A stretch of 63,548 nt of DNA from Bacteroidales bacterium (GTDB lineage: Bacteria; Bacteroidota; Bacteroidia; Bacteroidales; P3), in the NCBI GenBank assembly GCA_017545365.1, contig JAFWOP010000015.1, positions 1 through 63,548 of the forward strand, given 5' to 3'. The position numbers were made by a program, and so were the translations under genes. Under the pieces are notes generated by a model. That model was not told the origin of the DNA. It did not search any database and saw only the letters and a program-made list of their open reading frames with translations. This document shows, piece by piece, positions 16,867 to 26,023 of the stretch. Position 1 is the stretch's first letter, and each line of letters begins with the position of its first letter.

Positions 16867-17789
16867 TGGATACCTCACTTGCTCCACTTGTCAGCGTCTG
16901 CTGCCTTACATATAATCATGCACCATTTATTAGAAATTGTCTGGACGGTTTTCTCGCTCAAAAGACGGACTTTTCTATTGAAATACTCATCCACGATGAT
17001 GCTTCAACGGATGGAACCGACAGAATCATTCGCGAGTATGCTGAGAAATACCCAGAAATCATTTTTCCTATTTTTGAAGAGGAGAACCAATACTCTCGAG
17101 GCTATGCAGGTAAGATGGATATTGAGTTTAACTATTCTCGTGCACGTGGGAAATATATAGCATATTGCGAAGGTGATGACTATTGGACAGACCCTTCAAA
17201 GTTGCAACGGCAAGTAGACTTTATGGAGACGCATCCTGACTATTCTGTTTGTTTTCATCGTTGCAAACGACTTGATAGCCGCACAGGAAAAATGTATAAT
17301 GATGATTGTTGGCATGCCCTGCGTCAAGGGCGAGAAGGGGTTGATATTACGGTTGAAATGTTTTTGAAAAGTTGGATAACACAACCCCTTACAATGGTTT
17401 TTCGGCGTGACAAGTTCGACTTTAGTTGGCAAAAACGATATCATTATTATCGTGATATGCACGAGATATACCATCTTCTCATGGTAGGGAAAGGATATTT
17501 GTTTGCATTCATAGGAGGGGTTTATCGTATGCATCCGGGCGGGATGGCTTCACTGATTACACAGGAAGAATATTGTAAAGTATCACTCCCGATGGATCGG
17601 GAGTTTTATCATAGGACTCGTCATCCACAAGCTCGTCGTATTTATGGAGCAACGCTTCAGACCTGTATCAATGTATATGCTGATACGAATAAGTGGAAAG
17701 CATTATATTATTCATTTTTAGAATTTGCAGTGAATTGTAGGCATAAGACTTTCGGAAAAAATATAGCTAGAATAATCAATGGAAAATAA
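16866..17789 (+). CDS. GT2 family glycosyltransferase
   Basis: A 307-residue transferase with the GT2 start VSVCCLTYNH, LIHDDASTDGT at 41-51 and CEGDDYW at 101-107. The preferred start is the ATG within TAATG, one base into the previous stop codon; a longer reading would run into the epimerase gene. Its 3' end overlaps the adenylation gene by 11 bp, so the glycosyltransferase and the acyl-activation module are translationally linked. Confidence 0.88.
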   Translation: MDTSLAPLVSVCCLTYNHAPFIRNCLDGFLAQKTDFSIEILIHDDASTDGTDRIIREYAEKYPEIIFPIFEEENQYSRGYAGKMDIEFNYSRARGKYIAYCEGDDYWTDPSKLQRQVDFMETHPDYSVCFHRCKRLDSRTGKMYNDDCWHALRQGREGVDITVEMFLKSWITQPLTMVFRRDKFDFSWQKRYHYYRDMHEIYHLLMVGKGYLFAFIGGVYRMHPGGMASLITQEEYCKVSLPMDREFYHRTRHPQARRIYGATLQTCINVYADTNKWKALYYSFLEFAVNCRHKTFGKNIARIINGK

Positions 17790-19281
17790 ATTCTCCAATA
17801 ATATATTGACACCATTCACACAGAGTGTTTATAGGTATGAAGAATGCACTGCTCTCAATATTGCAGGAGAGGAGTATTCCTATCGTCAGTTAGGAGAGAG
17901 GATTTCAGCTATTAGATATGCAATTAGAGGTCTTAATGCTAAAGAGCAAATTGCAGGACTTGCAGTTCATGATGACATAGATACGTATGCTGCGATTTTC
18001 GCTCTTTGGATGGAGGGCATGGCTTATGTCCCACTTCATCCGAATCAACCGATAGAACGTAATAAAGGGATTGTCAAACAGGTGGGTACTAAAACGGTAC
18101 TAGATTCGTCTGATCAATCCCCATTTGATGCAATCAATATAAAAAAGCTATTTTGGGAAAGTTCTAATCTTTTTTTAGATGACTGGGTTCTCGCTAAGGA
18201 TAGCGAACTGGCATATATCTTGTTCACATCAGGCAGTACAGGTGTTCCTAAAGGGGTGACAATAAATCGGTGTAACATTGCTACTTTTTTGGACTCTTTT
18301 TGGCAGACGGGTATAAAGATTGACCATACAGACCGTTGTTTACAGGCGTTTGACCTCACTTTTGATGTTAGCGTTCAGTCCTTCCTCGTAGCACTAATCC
18401 GTGGTGCTTGTCTTTACACTGTCCCCTACGGCAGGGTCAAATACCTATATGTAGCACAACTCATACAGCAGCAACACATTACATTTGGAGCAATGGCACC
18501 CTCTATGCTCTCATTTTTACGTCCTTATTTCGACCAATTAAATGCCAGTAGTATGCGAATATGCATTCTTACTGCAGAAGCATGTCCTTCAGATTTGATT
18601 GAGGATTGGTATCGTTGTGCTATAAATAGTGATATATATGACTTTTATGGTCCTACGGAGGCCACTATTTATTGCACTTACTACAAGCTCTCTCGTCAAT
18701 TCAATAATCTGTCTGAGAAAGGAATTATTTCTATTGGGTGTCCGCTAGCCAACGTTTCCGCTATTATTATAGCAGAAGATGGCACTATCATAACCAATCA
18801 AGATAAAGGTGAACTCTGTATTAGTGGCGACCAAGTGACTCAGGGCTACTGGAACAACCCTACCAAAAATGATGAAGTATTTTTTGAGAAAGAAATAGAT
18901 GGCGTTGTCAGGCGGTATTACCGCACTGGAGATTTATGCTATCGTCATGACAGTGGTAATTTAATGTATTGTGGAAGAATAGATCATCAAGCCAAGATAC
19001 AGGGTTTTAGGGTCGAATTGGGTGAGATAGAATACCATGCTCGGAATTTTTATAACAAGCAGTACCGAGTTGTGGCTGTTGCCTTCCAGAATACTCTCTC
19101 TTTGACCGAAATAGCCCTCTTTGTTGAGAAATCAGAAGAAGATTCAGCACCATTGATTGCTTATCTTCGCTCAAAGCTTCCGAGTTATATGGTGCCTACA
19201 CGCATACTCTATCGCATCTCATTTCCTTTGAATGCAAGTGATAAAATAGATAGAACTCAATTAAAATCAGAAATAAAATGA
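17779..19281 (+). CDS. Stand-alone amino-acid adenylation enzyme 1 (DltA-like)
   Basis: Activates a carboxylic acid, most likely an amino acid, as its adenylate and loads it on a carrier protein. The 500 residues match DltA size. Motifs: FTSGSTGVPKG (149-159), FDVSV (195-199) with the Asp that in amino-acid adenylating enzymes holds the alpha-amino group, FYGPTEAT (289-296), YYRTGD, GRIDHQAKIQGFRVELGEIE and the catalytic C-terminal Lys489. At the position of the DltA pocket Cys it has ILTAEA, so its substrate probably differs from enzyme 2. The stop overlaps the carrier gene by 4 bp (ATGA). Confidence 0.88.
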   Translation: MENKFSNNILTPFTQSVYRYEECTALNIAGEEYSYRQLGERISAIRYAIRGLNAKEQIAGLAVHDDIDTYAAIFALWMEGMAYVPLHPNQPIERNKGIVKQVGTKTVLDSSDQSPFDAINIKKLFWESSNLFLDDWVLAKDSELAYILFTSGSTGVPKGVTINRCNIATFLDSFWQTGIKIDHTDRCLQAFDLTFDVSVQSFLVALIRGACLYTVPYGRVKYLYVAQLIQQQHITFGAMAPSMLSFLRPYFDQLNASSMRICILTAEACPSDLIEDWYRCAINSDIYDFYGPTEATIYCTYYKLSRQFNNLSEKGIISIGCPLANVSAIIIAEDGTIITNQDKGELCISGDQVTQGYWNNPTKNDEVFFEKEIDGVVRRYYRTGDLCYRHDSGNLMYCGRIDHQAKIQGFRVELGEIEYHARNFYNKQYRVVAVAFQNTLSLTEIALFVEKSEEDSAPLIAYLRSKLPSYMVPTRILYRISFPLNASDKIDRTQLKSEIK

Positions 19282-19526
19282 CCGAAGAAGAAATCTACCA
19301 AAAACTTACTGAACTTTTTTGCAAGACATTCCAGCGGGAAGGTATAGGAATTACCCCAGACACTTCTGCGAAAGACATTCCAGAATGGACATCCCTCACA
19401 TATATGAATCTTGTTTCTGAGATAGAACATGCCTTTGATTTTACCCTCAAACTCAAGGACATTAGATCGTGGAAGAAAGTGGCAGATATGGTGCAGACTA
19501 TTAATAAGAAAGTAAACGACCAATAG
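19278..19526 (+). CDS. Acyl/peptidyl carrier protein 1
   Basis: An 82-residue acidic helical protein of the DltC/ACP type. The phosphopantetheine site is Ser39 in EWTSLTYMNL (Thr replaces the usual Asp before Ser). It directly follows and overlaps adenylation enzyme 1, its probable partner. It shows the same WTSL motif at the same residue number as carrier 2. Confidence 0.85.
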   Translation: MTEEEIYQKLTELFCKTFQREGIGITPDTSAKDIPEWTSLTYMNLVSEIEHAFDFTLKLKDIRSWKKVADMVQTINKKVNDQ

Positions 19527-19626
19527 CGTTTTTTGAGATAATAGCAATGAATGTGATTATAGTAGATGATTAAGAGTTTTCGGTATACAATAAGCATGTC
19601 AATCTAATAGAATTACTGGGTGTAAT

Positions 19627-21108
19627 ATGAAAGATGTCTTCTATAGTCGAGTGTTAAAACCTGTGTTGGATAACATCTTGTCTTTTTCAACAAGGAACGC
19701 ATTATGTATTGATGAGCACTACTATTCATACAGCACTTTTGGAAAGGCCATATCGGGTATTTTACATGAAATGCTCAAAACCAATTATCAAAGTCAAAAA
19801 GTAGGGTTGGTTATCAATGACGACATAGAAACATATGCTTCTATCTTTGCTCTTTGGCTTCAAGGAAAGAGTTATGTACCATTACATCCTGATTGGCCAC
19901 AAGCCAGATGTATAGATATTTGTGAACAGGTTGAGCTTGACTTGATACTAGATTCTTCAACAGAGTCCCGTTATGCTGGCATTCGGGTTATTACGACTAG
20001 AGGGAAGAGCGGGGTGCAGCCCCTTGTTGCAGTTGATTGTGCCGAGGATGTGTTAGCCTATATTCTTTTCACTTCGGGGAGTACGGGTAGGCCGAAAGGG
20101 GTGCAGTTGAGTAGAGGGAATTTAGCATCGTTTGTTGATGCTTTTTTTGATAGATACTCGTTGGATGAGCAAGATAAGTGCCTCCAGTGTTTTGATTTGT
20201 CGTTTGATTTGTCGATAGTGTCGTACTTGCCCCCCCTTATGAGGGGTGCATGTGTGTATACAGTCCCTCTTGATGAAATCAAATACACATATATTGGTAG
20301 CCTGATAGAAGATGAGCATTTAACGTTTGCATTGATGGCACCGTCTACGATTAGGTACTTGAAACCATACTTTGATGAGTTGGACTGTTCATCGTTGAGG
20401 TATTCTCTTTTCTGTGGCGAGGCGTTGCCAGAGGATGTTACAAGGGAGTGGTCGGAGTGTGCAAGAAATGCAATAATCGATAATGTTTATGGCCCGACTG
20501 AAGATACAATCTTCTGTTCGGCATATAGATTTAGAGGGGATTGTAAAAACAAATCACATAACGGCATATTGTCTATTGGTAGGCCTATGAAGGGTTGCGA
20601 GATGGCTATTATCGACGAAAAGCAGAATACATGCCTTGTGGGTGAGGTGGGCGAGTTGTGTTTGGCGGGTCCGCAGCTGACGGTGGGGTATTATAAGAAT
20701 AAAGAAAAGAATGAGGAGGCGTTTTTTGTGAAAGATGGTATTAGGTGGTATCGCAGTGGTGACCTTGCATATAGCGATGCGGATGGTGACATAATGTATG
20801 TGGGACGGTTGGATCATCAGACTAAGATTCGAGGGTATCGTGTGGAGTTGGGTGAGGTGGAGTGGCATGCTCGTAAATTCCTTTGTAATAAGAATGTGAT
20901 TTGCATGGCTATTGATAATAAGGATGGTGTAACCGAAATTGCCATGTTTGTAGAGAGTGAAGAGTTTAATCCTGACGAGATGAACGACTATTTGCGTAGT
21001 AGGATGCCTTCCTATATGATTCCAACAAGGTTGTTTTTTGTCCCGCAGTTTCCACTGAACTCAAATGGCAAGACAGACAAGGTGAAGATGAAGACATTGA
21101 TAAAATAG
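19627..21108 (+). CDS. Stand-alone amino-acid adenylation enzyme 2 (DltA-like)
   Basis: A second enzyme of the same type, 493 residues, similar to enzyme 1 throughout. Motifs: FTSGSTGRPKG (148-158), FDLSIV (193-198) with the amino-binding Asp, VYGPTEDT, WYRSGD, GRLDHQTKIRGYRVELGEVE and Lys482. It has SLFCGEALP at 260-268; Cys at this place is the residue linked to D-alanine selection in Bacillus DltA. A small (D-)amino acid such as D-Ala is therefore a reasonable guess. It lies 100 nt after carrier 1; the 364-nt spacer that follows has no gene. Confidence 0.88.
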   Translation: MKDVFYSRVLKPVLDNILSFSTRNALCIDEHYYSYSTFGKAISGILHEMLKTNYQSQKVGLVINDDIETYASIFALWLQGKSYVPLHPDWPQARCIDICEQVELDLILDSSTESRYAGIRVITTRGKSGVQPLVAVDCAEDVLAYILFTSGSTGRPKGVQLSRGNLASFVDAFFDRYSLDEQDKCLQCFDLSFDLSIVSYLPPLMRGACVYTVPLDEIKYTYIGSLIEDEHLTFALMAPSTIRYLKPYFDELDCSSLRYSLFCGEALPEDVTREWSECARNAIIDNVYGPTEDTIFCSAYRFRGDCKNKSHNGILSIGRPMKGCEMAIIDEKQNTCLVGEVGELCLAGPQLTVGYYKNKEKNEEAFFVKDGIRWYRSGDLAYSDADGDIMYVGRLDHQTKIRGYRVELGEVEWHARKFLCNKNVICMAIDNKDGVTEIAMFVESEEFNPDEMNDYLRSRMPSYMIPTRLFFVPQFPLNSNGKTDKVKMKTLIK

Positions 21109-21472
21109 TAGTAGATTATATAGGGGATTTTTATTAATGGTAAGTCCGATAAATCAAGTAGTAGAAAGTCAAAGATTTTCAAATAGATAGGTAATAAATG
21201 GTTCATTTTTAAACTCTATTTTATTTTGATAATTAGATGTTACCTAATATCATTGGGGACAAGGATGTAAACACTTTGAAATCCTATAATGAGTAGATAA
21301 TAAACAAAACAATAAATCAAAGTGAAAAAGTGAAAGAATCAACCTCCAGTACTTAGGCAAGCATCACTGGATGATTTTTCTCTGAAAAGTAAGCATGCCC
21401 CATCATTTCGTAGTATCCCTCTCAAGTGGAGGTTTTTGTTGTGTGTGTCTGTCAATTCACTAAAATTAATAA
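21109..21472. other. Gene-free spacer before the MBOAT gene
   Basis: An AT-rich spacer. No ORF that looks real and no TAnnTTTG promoter on the + strand. A weak hairpin (CCAGT...ACTGG followed by ATGATTTTT, near 21347-21380) could be a poor terminator. A pair of 8-9-bp arms (ACCTCCAGT / ...GTGGAGG, about 21340-21432) could fold across it. Confidence 0.4.
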
Positions 21473-22915
21473 ATGGTAATCAATTCGTTGTCTTTCGTTG
21501 TTTTCTTTGTAGTAGTATTTTTCCTCTACTATCTGCCGTCTCAGCGGCGTGGGGCATTGTGGCAAAATGTGGTCTTGCTTTTGGCAAGCTACTTTTTCTA
21601 TGGATATGCCGACTCACGTATGCTACCGTTGCTGTTGGTGGTAACGATATTATTCTATTTTATTGGTATCGGTATTGAGAAAAACGAGGACAAACCACTT
21701 GCCGACCGTCTGTTGCTGTTGGGTGTTGTGTTGGGTGTAGGCATGTTGGTCTATTTTAAATACACCAACTTCTTTATACAGTCATTTAGCAATCTACTTA
21801 ATTTGATTGGTCTTGAAACTAGTTGGTCATCGCTTAGAATCATTGTGCCTCTCGGCATCAGTTTCTTTACGTTCCGATTGGTTAGTTATGTGATAGAGAT
21901 ACATAGAGGAGCGATGTCTGCCTCGCGCGACTTTATTGCGTTTGCTTCTTATGTGGCTTTCTTCCCGTGCATGCTGTCTGGTCCAATTGACCGTCCTGAT
22001 GTCTTTCTCCCTCAATTGGGGAGGAAACGGGTGTTCGATGGTCAGTTTGCCGTGGATGGCATGCGGCAGATATTGTGGGGATTGTTTAAAAAGATGGTTG
22101 TGGCCGACGGGTTGGCTCAGTTCGTTGATTTATACTTGGGCGATGGCCAAATGGCGGCATCAGGGAGTACGACTGTTTCGGTGGCTTTGGCTTATACCTT
22201 TCAAATCTATGCAGATTTTTCTGGATATTCCGATATGGCGATAGGTGTGGGCAAACTACTAAATATAAGGGTGGCAAAGAATTTCAACTATCCGTTCTTT
22301 GCCCTCAACATTGCTGACTTTTGGCGACGTTGGCACATTTCGCTTACTACGTGGGTTACTGATTATGTGTTCACTCCGCTCAGTTTTAGTTTCAGAAAGA
22401 GTCGTCAGTGGGGGACGATTGTCGCCATTATCATCAACTTCCTTATTGTGGGTCTGTGGCATGGTGCCAATTGGAATTATATGATATATGGTCTCTATCA
22501 TGGTCTGCTTTTTATTCCATTAATTCTTATGGGTAAAATGAGCTCTTCTAATGTAATACGAACCAATCGTTTGGGACTACCTGTTATTTCAGATTTTATG
22601 CATATGTCTTTAACATTTGTTTTAGTAGTGTTTGGTATGCTTATTTTTAGGTGCAATAGTATTAACCAATTTGTTGTTGAGTTGAGTTCCATACGTCTTG
22701 GTTTTTTCTCAATCCCAGATGTAGGTGCGGTTACCAACTGGTTGTTCGTTTTTGTAATGGTCCTAGTTGAATGGTGTCATAGGAACAGAGACAATGGTTT
22801 AGAGATTAGTTATATGAGAAGCAAACCTTTACGTTGGTCTATATATTTGTTACTGATATTGGTTATTTTCCTTAATGGAGGTGAGACTACTGGCTTTATA
22901 TATCAAGTATTCTAA
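21473..22915 (+). CDS. MBOAT family O-acyltransferase (DltB/AlgI/PatA-like)
   Basis: A 480-residue multi-pass membrane protein that should pass an acyl group from a cytoplasmic thioester to a glycan outside the inner membrane. MBOAT hallmarks: FFTFRLVSYVIEIHRG, FFPCMLSGPIDR, QIYADFSGYSDMAIG, NIADFWRRWHISLTTW (His288), and GLWHGANWNYMIYGLYHG with the catalytic-type His330. In the Dlt pathway this position is filled by DltB, which takes the acyl group from the carrier protein. It precedes the SGNH-like gene, as dltB-dltD pairs and MBOAT-SGNH pairs often do. Confidence 0.92.
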   Translation: MVINSLSFVVFFVVVFFLYYLPSQRRGALWQNVVLLLASYFFYGYADSRMLPLLLVVTILFYFIGIGIEKNEDKPLADRLLLLGVVLGVGMLVYFKYTNFFIQSFSNLLNLIGLETSWSSLRIIVPLGISFFTFRLVSYVIEIHRGAMSASRDFIAFASYVAFFPCMLSGPIDRPDVFLPQLGRKRVFDGQFAVDGMRQILWGLFKKMVVADGLAQFVDLYLGDGQMAASGSTTVSVALAYTFQIYADFSGYSDMAIGVGKLLNIRVAKNFNYPFFALNIADFWRRWHISLTTWVTDYVFTPLSFSFRKSRQWGTIVAIIINFLIVGLWHGANWNYMIYGLYHGLLFIPLILMGKMSSSNVIRTNRLGLPVISDFMHMSLTFVLVVFGMLIFRCNSINQFVVELSSIRLGFFSIPDVGAVTNWLFVFVMVLVEWCHRNRDNGLEISYMRSKPLRWSIYLLLILVIFLNGGETTGFIYQVF

Positions 22916-23019
22916 AACAATGGATTAGATTGTGTTCCTTATATAATTATAAATGTTCATTTTTGAGAAGGGAATGCAAAAAATTGGAGGGACGATATTG
23001 TAGGTTAAATGAGTATAGT

Positions 23020-24000
23020 ATGAAGAGGTTTATAATAAATATAGGTCTTTTCCTTGTGTTTGTAGGACTGATTGCAGTATGTCTGGATTATATGATTACC
23101 ACAGGTCTTCATAAACGTACTGATTATGTGCAGGAAGTATGGAATGATGTCTTAGATTCAACAGTGGAGCCTGATGTGATTGTGTTAGGTAATTGTGTCG
23201 CGGCCCACGACCATAACCCACGAATTTTAGATTCCGTTCTTGGTGTAGATTCCTATGTTTTTGCCATGAGTAACTTGACATTTCCGTATCATTATTTCAT
23301 GTGGAATATGTTGAGGAAGTATCACCACAAATTGCCTAAGTTGGTGATAATGGCTTTGGACTATAGTGATATGAGTTTTCGTGAAGCAAAGACCAATATG
23401 GAGAATGAGCAATTCTTGTCTTTAATGTACGATAGAGAGGCTCGTCATTTCTTACGTCAATATGGTGGTTATTCATTTTGGGATGCATATGTTCCGTGCT
23501 ATCGTTACTTTGGCCATCAAAAGCGCATTAAGTATGGTATTTGTAATTTCTTAGGGATAAAGAAATATGCTGGAAAACCTGATCATTACAAGGGGTATAT
23601 AGGACTTGATGATCCATATGATGCTCACAGGGAGTGGTTCACAGGTAGTTATATACAGCCAATTGAGAGTGAGATTATATCTATGTTTGACTTTTTTTTG
23701 TTAGATTGTAGGAAAAGTGGGGTTGAAGTATTGGTTGTAATGCCACCTATAGTATATGAACTATCAGATTGTATAGATAATGAGGAAGAAGTATATCATA
23801 TATACGAAACGCTTGCCCAGCAACATGGTTATAGGAGTATCAGATATGTGACTCCGCACTGGTTATCAATGGATACAATGAATTTCGAATCACCGAATCA
23901 CTTGAACAAACAGATGTCGGATGTTTATACCCTAGATTTGGCAAACTATATTAGAGATAATTATTACGAAGTATTAAAAGGAACATATAGTGTAGAATGA
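23020..24000 (+). CDS. Membrane-anchored SGNH-like (DltD-type) protein with Cys at the nucleophile position
   Basis: A 326-residue protein with an N-terminal transmembrane anchor (residues about 4-24) and an extracytoplasmic domain. VIVLGNCVAAHDHNP at 54-67 matches the GSSxAxxxxNP block of SGNH/DltD-like partners of MBOAT enzymes, but Ser is replaced by Cys59. Near the end, FESPNHLN (His294) matches the DPDHLN block with Ser291 where the catalytic Asp usually is. It may use Cys chemistry, bind substrate, or be inactive. I chose the ATG at 23020 because the anchor begins there. The stop overlaps the next gene. Confidence 0.7.
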   Translation: MKRFIINIGLFLVFVGLIAVCLDYMITTGLHKRTDYVQEVWNDVLDSTVEPDVIVLGNCVAAHDHNPRILDSVLGVDSYVFAMSNLTFPYHYFMWNMLRKYHHKLPKLVIMALDYSDMSFREAKTNMENEQFLSLMYDREARHFLRQYGGYSFWDAYVPCYRYFGHQKRIKYGICNFLGIKKYAGKPDHYKGYIGLDDPYDAHREWFTGSYIQPIESEIISMFDFFLLDCRKSGVEVLVVMPPIVYELSDCIDNEEEVYHIYETLAQQHGYRSIRYVTPHWLSMDTMNFESPNHLNKQMSDVYTLDLANYIRDNYYEVLKGTYSVE

Positions 24001-24401
24001 AAAATCTGAAATCAATAGATCATGTGGGTTATGCTGTGCATGACATTATGGAAACAGCAAAGTATTATCTTAATGCCGGTTGGGAGTTGTCCGAGGTGTT
24101 TGAGGAAAGGAATCAAAATGCGCGTATAGCATTTTTGTACAAGGATGGTTTTACAAAGATAGAATTGGTCGCTCCGCTAGAAGGAAAATCCCCAGTGGAT
24201 AATATACTAAACCAGATGGGTTGTTCTACATACCATGTATGTTATGTGGTCGATGATATAGAACAGGCTGTGGAAGATTTATATGAAGAGGATTTTAAGC
24301 CCCTTTTTTTCCCAGTTGAATCCGTTGCCATGGCAAATCGAAAAATATGTTACTTGTATAATACAAAAGTAGGATTAATCGAATTAGTAAATCAAGAATA
24401 A
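23997..24401 (+). CDS. VOC (glyoxalase-fold) metalloenzyme
   Basis: A 134-residue protein with two beta-alpha-beta3 repeats. Candidate metal ligands are His9 (IDHVGYAV), Glu56 (KIELVAP), His80 (TYHVCYVV) and Glu129 (LIELVNQ), the His/Glu pattern of methylmalonyl-CoA epimerase and glyoxalase I. It overlaps the SGNH gene (ATGA) and lies 4 nt before carrier protein 2. I infer that it acts on a thioester, perhaps epimerising an acyl group on the carrier, but the substrate is unknown. Confidence 0.75.
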   Translation: MKNLKSIDHVGYAVHDIMETAKYYLNAGWELSEVFEERNQNARIAFLYKDGFTKIELVAPLEGKSPVDNILNQMGCSTYHVCYVVDDIEQAVEDLYEEDFKPLFFPVESVAMANRKICYLYNTKVGLIELVNQE

Positions 24402-24405
24402 ATTT

Positions 24406-24648
24406 ATGGATAAGAAAGAGATAATAGAAAAGCTAACGCCTATAGTACGAGACGTTTTTGCAGATAATACGATACAGATAATGGATGAGATGGATGCAGA
24501 GAATGTAGAAGCATGGACATCTCTGTCTTTTATGCAGTTACTAGCAAGAATTGAAGAAGAGTTTTGCTTCAAGTTTAAGATATTCGAGCTGATAAACATT
24601 CATAATATGGGTGAATTGGTTGCGGCAATTGGGAAGCATTGTGAATAA
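24406..24648 (+). CDS. Acyl/peptidyl carrier protein 2
   Basis: An 80-residue carrier protein with the phosphopantetheine site Ser39 in AWTSLSFMQL. It is similar to carrier 1 in length and motif. It sits between the VOC enzyme and the GNAT-like protein with 3-4 nt spacings, far from the adenylation enzymes but tightly bound to the modifying genes. Confidence 0.85.
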   Translation: MDKKEIIEKLTPIVRDVFADNTIQIMDEMDAENVEAWTSLSFMQLLARIEEEFCFKFKIFELINIHNMGELVAAIGKHCE

Positions 24649-24651
24649 ATT

Positions 24652-25716
24652 ATGAAAGAGGCGGTTGACTTAAAGCTATATACTGTTGGCCAAGTTAGGG
24701 CATGGCTAATACATAATGAGGATATTCCAGGATTGTCAGAAAGGCTCATAGATAAAACTAGAGCAAATGCACTTGTGACAAATCCTTATGTGCGTGATGA
24801 TATGGCGATAATATCTGCCATTTTTGTGAATGGGTCAGTAGCAGCATACACTTATGTCTTTCCGGATATTATGGAAAGGCCAGATAATAGATTAATATAT
24901 TGGAATACGACCTTGTTTGTTAATCCCAAATATGAAGGAAGAGGTTATGCATATTGTGTTATTGCACAGATTTGTGAGTTGTATGGTGAAGACTATTTTG
25001 ATTTAGATGCAGCGGAGGCCTCAGTTGAGAATTTAAAATACCAAGGGTTAACGGTTAAGTATGTTCCTCAATACGTTTTGAGAAATAAATCAATAAAACG
25101 TACTTCGCTGAAGGGTAGGGTTGCTTATTGTGTGGGGAAGATAAGAAAGTCTATTTGTTCAAGAGAGAAAGAGTTGCGCTCTGATATAGCAAATAGTACG
25201 TATAAACTCCAATATGTCAACACAATTGATGATGGTTTATATACTTTTATCAAAGCTCATTCAGATAATGATGTTTTCTTACGAAAGCGCGAAACGTTCA
25301 ATTGGATTCTGCAACAACCATTTATGCAAGAGTCTCCAGTTTATTATAGAGTACAAAAAAAATGTGTGTTTTCATCAGCTAAACAGGAGTTTCGATTATA
25401 TGGAATTGTAATAAGGAACCAGGAAAAGGTAGTCGGGTTCGTTATTTTAAGAGTGACCTCAGAAGAATGGGCGGTAAAATATATATATTATGATAAGGAA
25501 GCTCAAAAAGATGTTTTTCTAGCCATTGCGGAACATCTTGTTTATAAAAAAAGAGATTCTTTTATTACTACAGATAAAGCACTTCATGACTTCATAAATG
25601 GGTATTCGCTATTTCATATAGATACAATCTATCAAAAATCATTCTCTTATCCACATAATTTTGACTATACTGAAGATAATAATATTCAAAATGGAGATGG
25701 TGATAACATAACGTAA
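24652..25716 (+). CDS. GNAT-family acyltransferase, probably with two GNAT-like domains
   Basis: A 354-residue protein. The N-terminal half has the acyl-CoA-binding motif VNPKYEGRGYAYCVI, followed by ASVENLKYQGL, as in GNAT acetyltransferases. The C-terminal half (about 190-330: RLYGIVIRNQEKVVGFVILRV, KYIYYDKEAQKDVFLAIAEHL) looks like a second, weaker GNAT fold. It could acylate an amino group on the carrier-bound residue or a sugar amine. It is the last gene of the acyl module. Confidence 0.65.
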   Translation: MKEAVDLKLYTVGQVRAWLIHNEDIPGLSERLIDKTRANALVTNPYVRDDMAIISAIFVNGSVAAYTYVFPDIMERPDNRLIYWNTTLFVNPKYEGRGYAYCVIAQICELYGEDYFDLDAAEASVENLKYQGLTVKYVPQYVLRNKSIKRTSLKGRVAYCVGKIRKSICSREKELRSDIANSTYKLQYVNTIDDGLYTFIKAHSDNDVFLRKRETFNWILQQPFMQESPVYYRVQKKCVFSSAKQEFRLYGIVIRNQEKVVGFVILRVTSEEWAVKYIYYDKEAQKDVFLAIAEHLVYKKRDSFITTDKALHDFINGYSLFHIDTIYQKSFSYPHNFDYTEDNNIQNGDGDNIT

Positions 25717-26023
25717 CGGAACAGATTGAGATGCTGAAATAGTGAAATGGAGAATAGTTTTTATTATTATCAATTCGGAATATGGAGCAATAATCTAATG
25801 AATGATGATGATTGTTTGGTTGAATAGATGGATTCACATATACTTATGGTTAAGAATTAGTTGTATAAATCATGAGAGAGTAATTGTAATGGGAATTTAG
25901 TATTTGCTATTCAGAGCGACAGTTTTCCTTAGGACAAGAAAGTGAACACAATCTATTCCATGGAGGTGCTATATGATATGAATTGTTTGTTTTTAATCAT
26001 ATTAATACTACCGATAAACGTAA
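25717..26023. other. Gene-free AT-rich spacer
   Basis: No ORF with recognisable features, no terminator and no clear promoter were found. It separates the acyl-modification module from a NodB-like gene. Confidence 0.4.
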
